From NCBI GenBank assembly GCA_947495425.1, contig CANLYR010000001.1, forward strand, positions 1 to 64,000: 64,000 bases of DNA, written 5' to 3'. Within the stretch, counting starts at the first letter, position 1; each line of letters opens with the position of its first letter. This stretch comes from an uncultured Aquimarina sp. Its GTDB lineage: Bacteria > Bacteroidota > Bacteroidia > Flavobacteriales > Flavobacteriaceae. The position numbers and the translations under genes were made by a program. Positions 45,634 to 53,629 of this stretch are shown piece after piece. The notes under the pieces were generated by a model, which had not been told where the DNA came from, ran no database searches, and saw only the letters and a program-made list of their open reading frames with translations.

Positions 45634-47712
45634 TTAACTAACAATTGCTCCCGGATTCACACCCTCCTCATCAGGATTCAAAAACACTAATTTACCTTCA
45701 GACGTCTCGGTCATTAGGATCATGCCCTCACTTTCTACACCTCTCAGTTTTCTAGGAGCTAGATTTACCAAAACAGTTACCTTTTTACCCACAACTTCTT
45801 CGGGAGCAAAGTGTTCTGCAATTCCTGAAACGATTGTTCTGGTATTGATGCCAGTATCTACTTTTAGGACCAGTAATTTCTTTGCTTTTGGCATTTTCTC
45901 GGCTTCAATAATGGTGCCCACTCTGATATCAAGTTTGGTGAAATCTTCAAAAGTAGCCGTGTCCTTTTGGGGTTCGATAGTTTTATTTTCGGATTCGTTG
46001 GCTTTTTTAGTAGCTTCCAATTTGTCTAGTTGTTTTTGGATTTCAGCATCTTCAATCTTTGAAAATAATAGTTCTCCTTTACCAATTTGATGTCCGGCGG
46101 GAAGCAACACTTCTTTTGTTTCAATCTCATTCCATTGTGTCTCGACAGACCCCTCGGCTCCGCTCGGGGTGACAGAAAGAATTGATTTCAACTTTGTACT
46201 GGTAAACGGTAAAAATGGCTCGCACAAGGTTGCTAAAGCCGATGCTATTTGCAACGCTACATACATAACCGTTTTGGTGCGTTCTTCATCCGTTTTAATC
46301 GTTTTCCAGGGCTCTTCGTCGGCTAGATATTTGTTTCCTAGTCGCGCTACATTCATTAATTCTTGGCTGGCTTCTCTAAGTCGATAACGATCAATCGAGC
46401 TAGAGATCACAGCGGGATAGGCCTTAAGTTCTTTTAAGGTTTGCGTATCGATTTCAAAAAATATGTTTGGAGCAGGAATAACACCCTCATAATATTTGTT
46501 AGTCAATACGACAACGCGATTGATAAAATTACCAAATATGGCTACGAGTTCATTGTTATTACGAGCTTGAAAATCTTTCCAGGTAAAATCGTTATCCTTG
46601 GTCTCGGGAGCGTTAGCCGTAAGCGCATATCGAAGTACATCTTGCTTGTCAGGAAAATCTTCGAGATACTCATGTAGCCATACGGCCCAATTTTTTGACG
46701 TAGAAAGTTTGTTTCCTTCAAGATTCAAAAACTCATTAGCAGGTACATTTTCTGGCAAAATATAGCTTCCTTCTGCCTTGAGCATACTCGGAAAAATAAT
46801 ACAGTGAAAAACGATATTGTCTTTTCCGATAAAATGAACTAATTTGGTGTTTTTGTCTTTCCAATAGGGTTCCCAGTCTTTTCCTTCTCTAGCTGCCCAT
46901 TCTTTGGTAGAAGAGATATATCCTATCGGAGCGTCAAACCATACATATAATACTTTTCCTTCTGCACCTTCTACAGGAACTGGTATCCCCCAGTCTAAAT
47001 CTCTTGTTACTGCACGTGGGCGTAGCCCATCATCTACCCAGGATTTAATTTGACCGTATACATTGGTTTTCCAGTCTTTTTTATGTCCTTTTAACACCCA
47101 CTCTCTTAAAAAATCCTCGTATTGATCTAAGGGTAAAAACCAGTGTTTGGTTTGTTTCAGAATAGGTTCTGCTCCCGAAATTGTAGATTTTGGATTGATA
47201 AGATCAGTGGCATTGAGAGAACTGCCGCAATTTTCACATTGATCGCCGTAGGCTTCTTCATGTCCACATTTAGGACAAGTTCCGGTGACAAATCGATCTG
47301 CCAAAAATTGTTCTGCTTCGGGGTCGTATAATTGTTCTGAAGTTTCTTCAATGAATTTACCATCATGATGCATTTTTTTGAAAAATGCTGAAGCTGTCTC
47401 GTGGTGAATAGGAGCTGAGGTTCTAGAATAGTTATCAAATGAAATTCCGAAATCTTCAAAAGATCTTTTGATAATTGCATGGTATTTATCGATAATCACT
47501 TGTGGTGATACGCCTTCTTTTCGTGCACGCATCGGGATGGCAGCACCGTGCTCATCACTACCACAGATAAAAGCAACATCATTGCCGGTTAATCTAAGGT
47601 AACGTGAGTATATATCTGCAGGTACATACACTCCAGCTAGATGGCCTATGTGTATAGGACCGTTAGTGTATGGTAAAGCTGCTGTAATTGTATATCTTCC
47701 CTCTGTGCTCAT
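45634..47712 (-). CDS. metG: Methionine--tRNA ligase
   Basis: A 692-residue class I aminoacyl-tRNA synthetase. The HIGH motif is in [16 protein letters not shown] and the KMSKS-equivalent is KLSTSK. A zinc-knuckle insert carries [18 protein letters not shown]. The C-terminal tRNA-binding domain starts at [18 protein letters not shown] chose ATG 47712: the longer frame to 47778 adds an unrelated hydrophobic stretch, and a TACCTTTG -7 box (minus strand, 47732-47739) lies within it. Between the anticodon-binding and C-terminal domains sits [12 protein letters not shown], encoded by a dispersed repeat inserted in frame. Confidence 0.96.
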   Translation of the reverse strand: MSTEGRYTITAALPYTNGPIHIGHLAGVYVPADIYSRYLRLTGNDVAFICGSDEHGAAIPMRARKEGVSPQVIIDKYHAIIKRSFEDFGISFDNYSRTSAPIHHETASAFFKKMHHDGKFIEETSEQLYDPEAEQFLADRFVTGTCPKCGHEEAYGDQCENCGSSLNATDLINPKSTISGAEPILKQTKHWFLPLDQYEDFLREWVLKGHKKDWKTNVYGQIKSWVDDGLRPRAVTRDLDWGIPVPVEGAEGKVLYVWFDAPIGYISSTKEWAAREGKDWEPYWKDKNTKLVHFIGKDNIVFHCIIFPSMLKAEGSYILPENVPANEFLNLEGNKLSTSKNWAVWLHEYLEDFPDKQDVLRYALTANAPETKDNDFTWKDFQARNNNELVAIFGNFINRVVVLTNKYYEGVIPAPNIFFEIDTQTLKELKAYPAVISSSIDRYRLREASQELMNVARLGNKYLADEEPWKTIKTDEERTKTVMYVALQIASALATLCEPFLPFTSTKLKSILSVTPSGAEGSVETQWNEIETKEVLLPAGHQIGKGELLFSKIEDAEIQKQLDKLEATKKANESENKTIEPQKDTATFEDFTKLDIRVGTIIEAEKMPKAKKLLVLKVDTGINTRTIVSGIAEHFAPEEVVGKKVTVLVNLAPRKLRGVESEGMILMTETSEGKLVFLNPDEEGVNPGAIVS
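46141..46175 (-). repeat. Dispersed repeat inserted in frame in metG
   Basis: On the minus strand it reads CTGTCACCCCGAGCGGAGCC then GAGGGGTCTGTCGAG. This closely resembles the TCACCCTGAGCGGAGTCGAAGGGT-type repeat found many times in flavobacterial genomes, as I recall. It encodes [12 protein letters not shown] in the MetG linker and its GC content is much higher than that of the flanking sequence. Confidence 0.75.
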
Positions 47713-47813
47713 AGTGTGTAAAAATAAGGCACAAAGGTAATAAAAACAGCTACAAAACATAGCCACTGAAACATTCAATTATTTTGAAGAGGAATCGTGG
47801 CTTTTTTATTGAT

Positions 47814-49433
47814 TTATGAGATTAAGATAGATTTGCTATAGTCTCCATTATTGGTCTGAATACGATATACATAGGGTCCTGTACTAAGCCTTGTGTTTGC
47901 TGATTCTTTCACATTGATAACAAGCTCATCACCTTCCATAAGCATCTCATTTCTTAATGTAGCTACTTTTTGACCTATAATATCATATAAAGCAATATCG
48001 ACATGCGTGGTTTGCGGACTCACAACATTAATATACGTCTGATTATCGCTGTAGGTTGGGATATGCGTTAGGCCCTCTCCATTAATCGGCAGGTTAGAAT
48101 TTGTGCCTGAACAGTTAAACCCTAGGTCCAAAGATTCAAACTCACTTCCTAATAACGCTCTTCCTACTAAACCATCGTCAATACACAGCCAATCCTTCAT
48201 CACTGTAGCATAGACCTGTCTAAAATCCATAGTATTGGTTACATTCCCTCCTCTGGTTAAATTTGTTAAATCAGGGTGTTCGCCCACAAAACCACTTCCA
48301 TCAAGAGCAGATCCAAAAAACATGGTTGGAGCAGCAGTACCATGGTCTGTACCTAAAGATCCATTTTCATTAAAACGCCTACCAAATTCTGACATCGTCA
48401 TCGTAAGTACTTTATCATCCCAACCGGCTGCAGTAAGATCTTTGTAGAATGTAGTTACCGCTTCAGAAAACGAATTAAGCAATTGTTGATGCCTTTGCGG
48501 TTGATTATTGTGCGTATCGAATCCGCCTAGTGTTACCAAATACACTTTGGTCCCCAGATTTCCTTTGATTAATCTTGAAATGATACTAAACTGCCTCCCC
48601 AAACTATCATCAAGATACCCTGCAAAATCATTGGGTCCTGATCTGTCATATGCAGCACTTATAGTATCTGCATAGGTAAAGGTTGTATTTGTAGCTTCTC
48701 TTAAATATCTCACCTTATCGTCATAGGTACAATCATCTAGACCGTCTAGGTTGTAAAAAGTTTCATTTTCTATAATCTGAAGTAATCTTCTGGGATCTGA
48801 AACGGCAAACGAAAAATCACTCTCAGGTCCTTTGAAGATTAGATTTCCGATACTTCCGATTTGAATTGATGGCGGACTGGCTGGGGGATTAAAAAAATAA
48901 TCCGGGTAAATCTCCTGGAAATATCGTCCCATAAAACCTGTGCGATCATCTTCAACCAAATTGGTATTAGCATAGATATCTGATCCTTTGAAATGCGATA
49001 ACGAAGAATCATCATACCCAACACCATGAACAACTTTCATCTGACCATCACCCCAAACGCCTTCGAGCTTATTCATAGGTTTTGGCATTGCAAAATCATC
49101 ATCAAGAGTAATAAACTCACTGGGAGGTATTTTGATTAATGGTCTGGCATTGGCATAGATGTCATAATCGTATACCGGGATAATAGTATTAAACCCGTCG
49201 TTTCCTCCTTGTAGTCTGCATATAATTAGAATATTATCATTTTCGGCCTGGCTAAGCGCTATGGATAATGGAGAAGGTCTGGATACAGACAGCGGTGTAT
49301 TGGCAAGCATCATTGATCCACCACCAGCAAGACCGAGGGCTTGCAGAAAAGATCTTCTATTCCATTTTTTATGGTCATCAGTATTACAAGAATCGTCCTT
49401 GTTTATATGTTTATTGTAATTTGTTTCGCACAT
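47814..49433 (-). CDS. DUF1501 protein with Tat signal and T9SS sorting domain
   Basis: 539 residues. A twin-arginine signal (KKWNRRSFLQALGLAGGG, about 22-40) leads into a DUF1501 domain of the sulfatase/phosphatase-like superfamily, with LVTLGGFDTHNNQ and MSEFGRRFNENGSLGTDHGTAAP as family blocks. The last about 80 residues form a T9SS type A sorting domain (VDIALYDIIGQKVATLR ... GPYVYRIQ ... KSILIS). The protein would cross the inner membrane by Tat and the outer membrane by T9SS. It lies 6 bp after the DUF1800 gene, its usual partner. Substrate unknown. Confidence 0.88.
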   Translation of the reverse strand: MCETNYNKHINKDDSCNTDDHKKWNRRSFLQALGLAGGGSMMLANTPLSVSRPSPLSIALSQAENDNILIICRLQGGNDGFNTIIPVYDYDIYANARPLIKIPPSEFITLDDDFAMPKPMNKLEGVWGDGQMKVVHGVGYDDSSLSHFKGSDIYANTNLVEDDRTGFMGRYFQEIYPDYFFNPPASPPSIQIGSIGNLIFKGPESDFSFAVSDPRRLLQIIENETFYNLDGLDDCTYDDKVRYLREATNTTFTYADTISAAYDRSGPNDFAGYLDDSLGRQFSIISRLIKGNLGTKVYLVTLGGFDTHNNQPQRHQQLLNSFSEAVTTFYKDLTAAGWDDKVLTMTMSEFGRRFNENGSLGTDHGTAAPTMFFGSALDGSGFVGEHPDLTNLTRGGNVTNTMDFRQVYATVMKDWLCIDDGLVGRALLGSEFESLDLGFNCSGTNSNLPINGEGLTHIPTYSDNQTYINVVSPQTTHVDIALYDIIGQKVATLRNEMLMEGDELVINVKESANTRLSTGPYVYRIQTNNGDYSKSILIS

Positions 49434-49439
49434 AGCAAT

Positions 49440-50960
49440 TTATTTAAGTTGAAATTCGGGGATGTCTACAATGTAGTCTAAAAGTGCAGCAAATTGATCT
49501 GCGACTTCATTAAAACCAAGGTCCCAGGTTGGGCTTCCACCGATTTCATAATAGGTTGGGGGGAATATATCTTTAAAAACACCAAGAATTTCATTAAAAA
49601 TTACATCATCTTCAATGCCTCTTGGGAAGAAATAATTGACAATAGCGCGTACTACAATTTCTACATCGGGTCCGCTTAGTGAAGGATCCAGATTTCCATC
49701 GGCAGCAGTTCCTATAGGTAATCCTACGACAAAGTCTCTAAATTGCTGTTGATTGTTTTGCCAGGCTTGATTTGTGATAAATCGAGCGCTTTCCCAACGA
49801 CCGATTAATAGATCAGGACTAATCCAATCTTCATCTCCTTGCCATCCTTCAACATCAATTGGGTTTAATACATCTTGCCCTAATATTCGTACTGTGCCAC
49901 GAATAAAATCATTAACATCAGTAGTGCCAAGATTAAATCCTAGTTCGTTGTAGAAACAGATTAGCACGTCACATGGGCTTTTGATAAGGGTGCCAATCGC
50001 TTCTGCGTTATAGAAATGTTGACTTTTGAATAGTTGACGAAGTACAGGCGCAATATCAAAATTATTAGCAATAAACGTTTGGGTCATTTGTGCTACGATA
50101 GTTTCGCTACACGTAGGACTAACAAAATATGCATATAGCTTACTGCAGATAAAAGTGGCTACTCGTTGTGTTCTCTGCTGAAATAAAATATTAATTACAT
50201 CATCATACGTTGCGTTTCCGGTTTGACCGAAAATGGTTTTAGACTCATTACTAAACTCACTTGGGTCAAAAATAATGTCACCCCATGCAATACCATTGGT
50301 TTCTACATAGCCGGTAAGAGCTTTTGCAGTTTCCTGAATATCAGTTTCTGTATATCCGTTATCTACCCCAAGTGTAAAAAGCTCATATAGCTCACGGGCG
50401 TAATTCTCATTGGGTCGATCTCTTACATTTTCGTCACCATTCAGATACACAAGCATAGCGTTAGAAATACCGATATCATATACAAAATCCCTAAAATTTC
50501 CCAGGGCATGCATTTGTAAAAGGTTATAATATTGTAATTGGTATGCAGGGCTTCTATACGTATCATCTTCGGTAACAAAATGATTACTCCAGAATAGGGT
50601 AAGACGTTCTCTTACCTTATTTTGAATCAAATCCCCAATCATTTGGTTTTTGCCTTCTCGACGGTAGAAATTTAGGTTATTATCTTCATTAGCCATTTCG
50701 GCAGCCTCGAATTGATCTCTGTTCCACAAACTCCACGGTAGGGGTGGCGTTGTATTGAGTGCAATAGCATCATCGATTAAGGTATCCACGAGTGCACTTG
50801 GATTTTGAGATAAGGCAGCCAAAACCTCAGCTTTTGATGCTCCAAAAGCGATTCTGCGGTATAAATGATGTATTTTGGTAACATTCCACGGGTTTTCTGG
50901 AGAGGGGACATACACATCCAAAGAATCCAGATTACATGAAGTATCAGATAACATAGGCAT
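49440..50960 (-). CDS. DUF1800 family protein
   Basis: 506 residues. The HHLYRRIAFGASKAEVLAAL start, the central LTLFWSNHFVTEDD, the NENYARELYELFTLGVDNGYTE block and the GWQGDEDWISPDLLIGRW block are all typical of DUF1800. No clear signal peptide is seen at the chosen start. DUF1800 and DUF1501 genes are almost always paired in Bacteroidota; their joint function is unknown. It is upstream in the same operon. Confidence 0.88.
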   Translation of the reverse strand: MPMLSDTSCNLDSLDVYVPSPENPWNVTKIHHLYRRIAFGASKAEVLAALSQNPSALVDTLIDDAIALNTTPPLPWSLWNRDQFEAAEMANEDNNLNFYRREGKNQMIGDLIQNKVRERLTLFWSNHFVTEDDTYRSPAYQLQYYNLLQMHALGNFRDFVYDIGISNAMLVYLNGDENVRDRPNENYARELYELFTLGVDNGYTETDIQETAKALTGYVETNGIAWGDIIFDPSEFSNESKTIFGQTGNATYDDVINILFQQRTQRVATFICSKLYAYFVSPTCSETIVAQMTQTFIANNFDIAPVLRQLFKSQHFYNAEAIGTLIKSPCDVLICFYNELGFNLGTTDVNDFIRGTVRILGQDVLNPIDVEGWQGDEDWISPDLLIGRWESARFITNQAWQNNQQQFRDFVVGLPIGTAADGNLDPSLSGPDVEIVVRAIVNYFFPRGIEDDVIFNEILGVFKDIFPPTYYEIGGSPTWDLGFNEVADQFAALLDYIVDIPEFQLK

Positions 50961-51057
50961 AAAAATTTAGTAGAATTGAGGGAACAATTTCCTCACAATA
51001 TAATAGAATTTAACGAAAGTCTTTGTTAATTAGTGCCTTAATTTGAAATTTTAAGAT

Positions 51058-51954
51058 ATGTTGAAGCCTGATTTTGTTAAACCAGGGGATAAAATCGCTA
51101 TTGTTTCTACAGCCAGAAAGATTGATTTCAAAGAGATTCGCGAGGCAATTCACTTCCTAAAAGAATGGGGTCTTGATCCTGTTTTAGGTTCAACAATAGG
51201 CATATCGAGTCATCAGTTTGCAGGTAGTGATGAGGAACGTAGGTCTGATTTTCAAGCCATGTTAGACCATCAAGAGATAAAAGCAATATGGTGTGCCAGG
51301 GGTGGTTATGGAACTGTGAGAATTATTGATGCGATTGATTTTTCTAACTTTCGGCGTAGACCAAAATGGATTATAGGATATTCAGATATTACGGTATTAC
51401 ATTCTCATATTCATGCTATGGGAATCTGTTCGATACATGCGCCTATGCCTATCGACATTCACAAAGGTACCAAAGCATCGATGCTAGCGTTTCGAGATGC
51501 TATTTTTGGAAAAGATATAGAGTATACAATTCCTTCATCTAAAAAAAATATTTCAGGACATTGCACAGGTCAGTTAATAGGAGGAAATTTATCTATACTA
51601 TATTCTCTATGTGGTTCTAAATCATCGTTGGATACCTCAGGAAAAATATTGTGTATTGAAGATCTGGATGAATATTTATATCATATCGATAGGATGCTTC
51701 AAAATCTAAAGCGCAATGGGTATTTTGATCAACTATCCGGATTAATTGTTGGTGGGATGACCAAAATGCATGATAATAATATTCCTTTTGGAAAGAAACC
51801 TAAAAGAATAATCGTTGATCTTGTTGAAGAATATGGTTTTCCGGTGGCGTTTAATTTCCCAATGGGGCATATTGAAGATAACCGTGCTTTAATTCTTGGA
51901 AAGGAAGCTGCTCTTGATGTAAGGGAAAATAAAGTTAAATTTGAGTATCTATAA
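51058..51954 (+). CDS. LD-carboxypeptidase (S66 family)
   Basis: A 298-residue serine peptidase that trims tetrapeptides of peptidoglycan in recycling. The nucleophile region is IIGYSDITVLHSHIHAMG (Ser in YSD), with the catalytic Glu in the ILCIEDLDEY block and the His in FPMGHIEDNRAL. The GDKIAIVSTARK start is typical. No signal peptide, so cytoplasmic. It is followed after 2 bp by the YraN-like gene. Confidence 0.92.
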   Translation: MLKPDFVKPGDKIAIVSTARKIDFKEIREAIHFLKEWGLDPVLGSTIGISSHQFAGSDEERRSDFQAMLDHQEIKAIWCARGGYGTVRIIDAIDFSNFRRRPKWIIGYSDITVLHSHIHAMGICSIHAPMPIDIHKGTKASMLAFRDAIFGKDIEYTIPSSKKNISGHCTGQLIGGNLSILYSLCGSKSSLDTSGKILCIEDLDEYLYHIDRMLQNLKRNGYFDQLSGLIVGGMTKMHDNNIPFGKKPKRIIVDLVEEYGFPVAFNFPMGHIEDNRALILGKEAALDVRENKVKFEYL

Positions 51955-51956
51955 CT

Positions 51957-52316
51957 ATGGCAGAACATAATGCATTAGGGAAAAAAGGAGAACAACTAGC
52001 CGTTAATTTTTTAGTAAAAAAAGGATATGATATTTTAGAAAAAAATTATCGATATCTAAAATCTGAAATTGATATTATTGCTCAAAAAGGGGATACTATT
52101 ATGGTTGTTGAAGTAAAAACTCGAAGTACTCCAGAATTTGGTAATCCGCAAGATTTCGTAAAACCAAAACAGATACAGTCTCTGGTTAAAGCTATTGATC
52201 ACTATGTTACTGAAAACGAATTAGATGTAGAGGTGCGATTTGATATCGTAGCTATAATCAAAAATAAACAAGGAACAACTATAGAGCATCTTGAAGATGC
52301 ATTTTATCATTTTTGA
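51957..52316 (+). CDS. YraN/UPF0102 family nuclease-like protein
   Basis: 119 residues with a PD-(D/E)xK nuclease core: GEQLAVNFLVKKGYDILEKNY, then SEIDIIAQKGDTIMVVEVKTR, where E, D and ExK are the metal site. Length is typical of UPF0102. Role in DNA metabolism is presumed. It is likely co-transcribed with the LD-carboxypeptidase gene. Confidence 0.9.
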   Translation: MAEHNALGKKGEQLAVNFLVKKGYDILEKNYRYLKSEIDIIAQKGDTIMVVEVKTRSTPEFGNPQDFVKPKQIQSLVKAIDHYVTENELDVEVRFDIVAIIKNKQGTTIEHLEDAFYHF

Positions 52317-52325
52317 GCGTGTGAT

Positions 52326-52369
52326 TGTGTACATTCGGTCGAATACTGCATAATAACACCATAATTTTG
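52326..52369 (+). promoter_or_regulatory. CGGTCGA-type promoter of the first AraC gene
   Basis: TGT-N7-CGGTCGA (52326-52342) is followed by the -7 box TAATTTTG (52362-52369), with 26 bp from the start of CGGTCGA to the start of the -7 box. The same arrangement precedes three other genes in the window. CGGTCGA covers the usual -33 position, so it may be an activator site or a replacement -33 element. Confidence 0.7.
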
Positions 52370-52392
52370 AATATACTATTAATTCTTTCTAC

Positions 52393-53517
52393 ATGCGGTC
52401 TTTTGATTTTATAGATATTATACTTTTTTTGGGAATAAGCCAAGGTATTTTTCTTGCGATTACTATTCAAATTATACAAAACAAAAACGCATCGGCAAAT
52501 AAGGTGCTGTCTTTAATTTTATTAATTGCTTCTCTAATGCTTACTGGAAGACTTTTTTATTTTAGAGCTGTCACCAGCGAATGGTTTTTTAGAGTTGCAG
52601 TATTTGTAGATACGTTGATTTTTGTTTTTGGCCCTTTACTATATCTATATTTTAGAAGGCTGATTTTTAATGAGTCACCACGGTACAGATTGCATATTTC
52701 TAGTTTTATTCCTGCTGTGGGCATGATTTTTTATTTTTTTTGGACTTTAACTTTCCCCGTCGAAGAATTTGTCGGTTTAGCAAAAGAGGGAAAACTGACA
52801 TTATTATTTTTTATTATCGAAACGAGCGGTCTTGTTTTTAATTTCTTTTATTGTTTCCGGTGTTTTCAATTGATTAGGATGTACAAAAAAGAGGAAAAGA
52901 AAAATTTGTCGTATTCTCAACACTTAACATCTTTTTTATTATCCTTTTTAATTACTATAATGGTGTTCATGGTATTTTGGCTTGTTAGTTATGTCATGGT
53001 GTATTTTTTACAAATGTATAGCCCTACAATAAGCTATAACCTGGTTTGGGTTTCTATTCCGATTTTTATTTATGTCATCGGATTTTATAGTTTGAAGCAA
53101 CCAAATATTTTTAGAATACCGTGGTCCAAAAAAAGGAGTGTAAAACCTAAAGAAAGATTAGAAGGTGAGGCAATCGAAAACCTAAAAATAGATCTGGAAC
53201 GATTAATGGTAGAAGAAAAAGTATATTTAGACCATACGCTTACCTTATCTGATCTGGCAAAAAAAATGAATACATCTGCAAATAATGTGTCATGGCTTCT
53301 TAATAACATTCATAAAAGTAGTTTTTATGACTACATAAATCATTATCGTGTACAATCCTTTATTCATAAAGTTCAAAAAGGAGAGCACCATCATCATACG
53401 CTTCTTGCATTATCACTTGATTCTGGGTTTAATTCTAAATCAACTTTTAATAAAGCATTCAAAGCTGAACTGAAGGATACCCCTAGCAGTTATATCAAAA
53501 AGTTAGAGACAATTTAG
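52393..53517 (+). CDS. Membrane-bound AraC-family transcriptional regulator (copy 1)
   Basis: 374 residues. The N-terminal half has about seven hydrophobic segments (about 5-235), starting DFIDIILFLGISQGIFLAI. The C-terminal AraC-type DNA-binding domain (about 265-374) has a first helix-turn-helix with LTLSDLAKKMNTSANNVSWLLNN and a second with LALSLDSGFNSKSTFNKAFK. A near-identical paralogue lies at 61277-62401. The promoter carries the shared CGGTCGA motif, so autoregulation is likely. It is convergent with the GH18 chitinase gene. Confidence 0.9.
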   Translation: MRSFDFIDIILFLGISQGIFLAITIQIIQNKNASANKVLSLILLIASLMLTGRLFYFRAVTSEWFFRVAVFVDTLIFVFGPLLYLYFRRLIFNESPRYRLHISSFIPAVGMIFYFFWTLTFPVEEFVGLAKEGKLTLLFFIIETSGLVFNFFYCFRCFQLIRMYKKEEKKNLSYSQHLTSFLLSFLITIMVFMVFWLVSYVMVYFLQMYSPTISYNLVWVSIPIFIYVIGFYSLKQPNIFRIPWSKKRSVKPKERLEGEAIENLKIDLERLMVEEKVYLDHTLTLSDLAKKMNTSANNVSWLLNNIHKSSFYDYINHYRVQSFIHKVQKGEHHHHTLLALSLDSGFNSKSTFNKAFKAELKDTPSSYIKKLETI

Positions 53518-53559
53518 TACATAAAAATTCGTATTGTTTTTGTGATAGCATATCATAGA

Positions 53560-53595
53560 AAGAGGCCATCTTTTCAGACAGCCTCTTAAAAATTA
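53560..53595. terminator. Bidirectional terminator between AraC copy 1 and the GH18 gene
   Basis: A 7-bp stem AAGAGGC / GCCTCTT (53560-53566 and 53581-53587) with a 14-base loop and AT-rich flanks, between convergent genes. Confidence 0.7.
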
Positions 53596-53629
53596 TGAGA
53601 TTTGACAATCTTGAAATTTACTAATACGG

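Noticed and set aside
45722..46090. Plus-strand frame within metG
   Set aside because: Shadow of metG; composition is that of reversed coding sequence.
47713..47778. Extended N-terminus of metG
   Set aside because: The extra 22 residues are hydrophobic and unrelated to MetG, and a promoter box lies within them.
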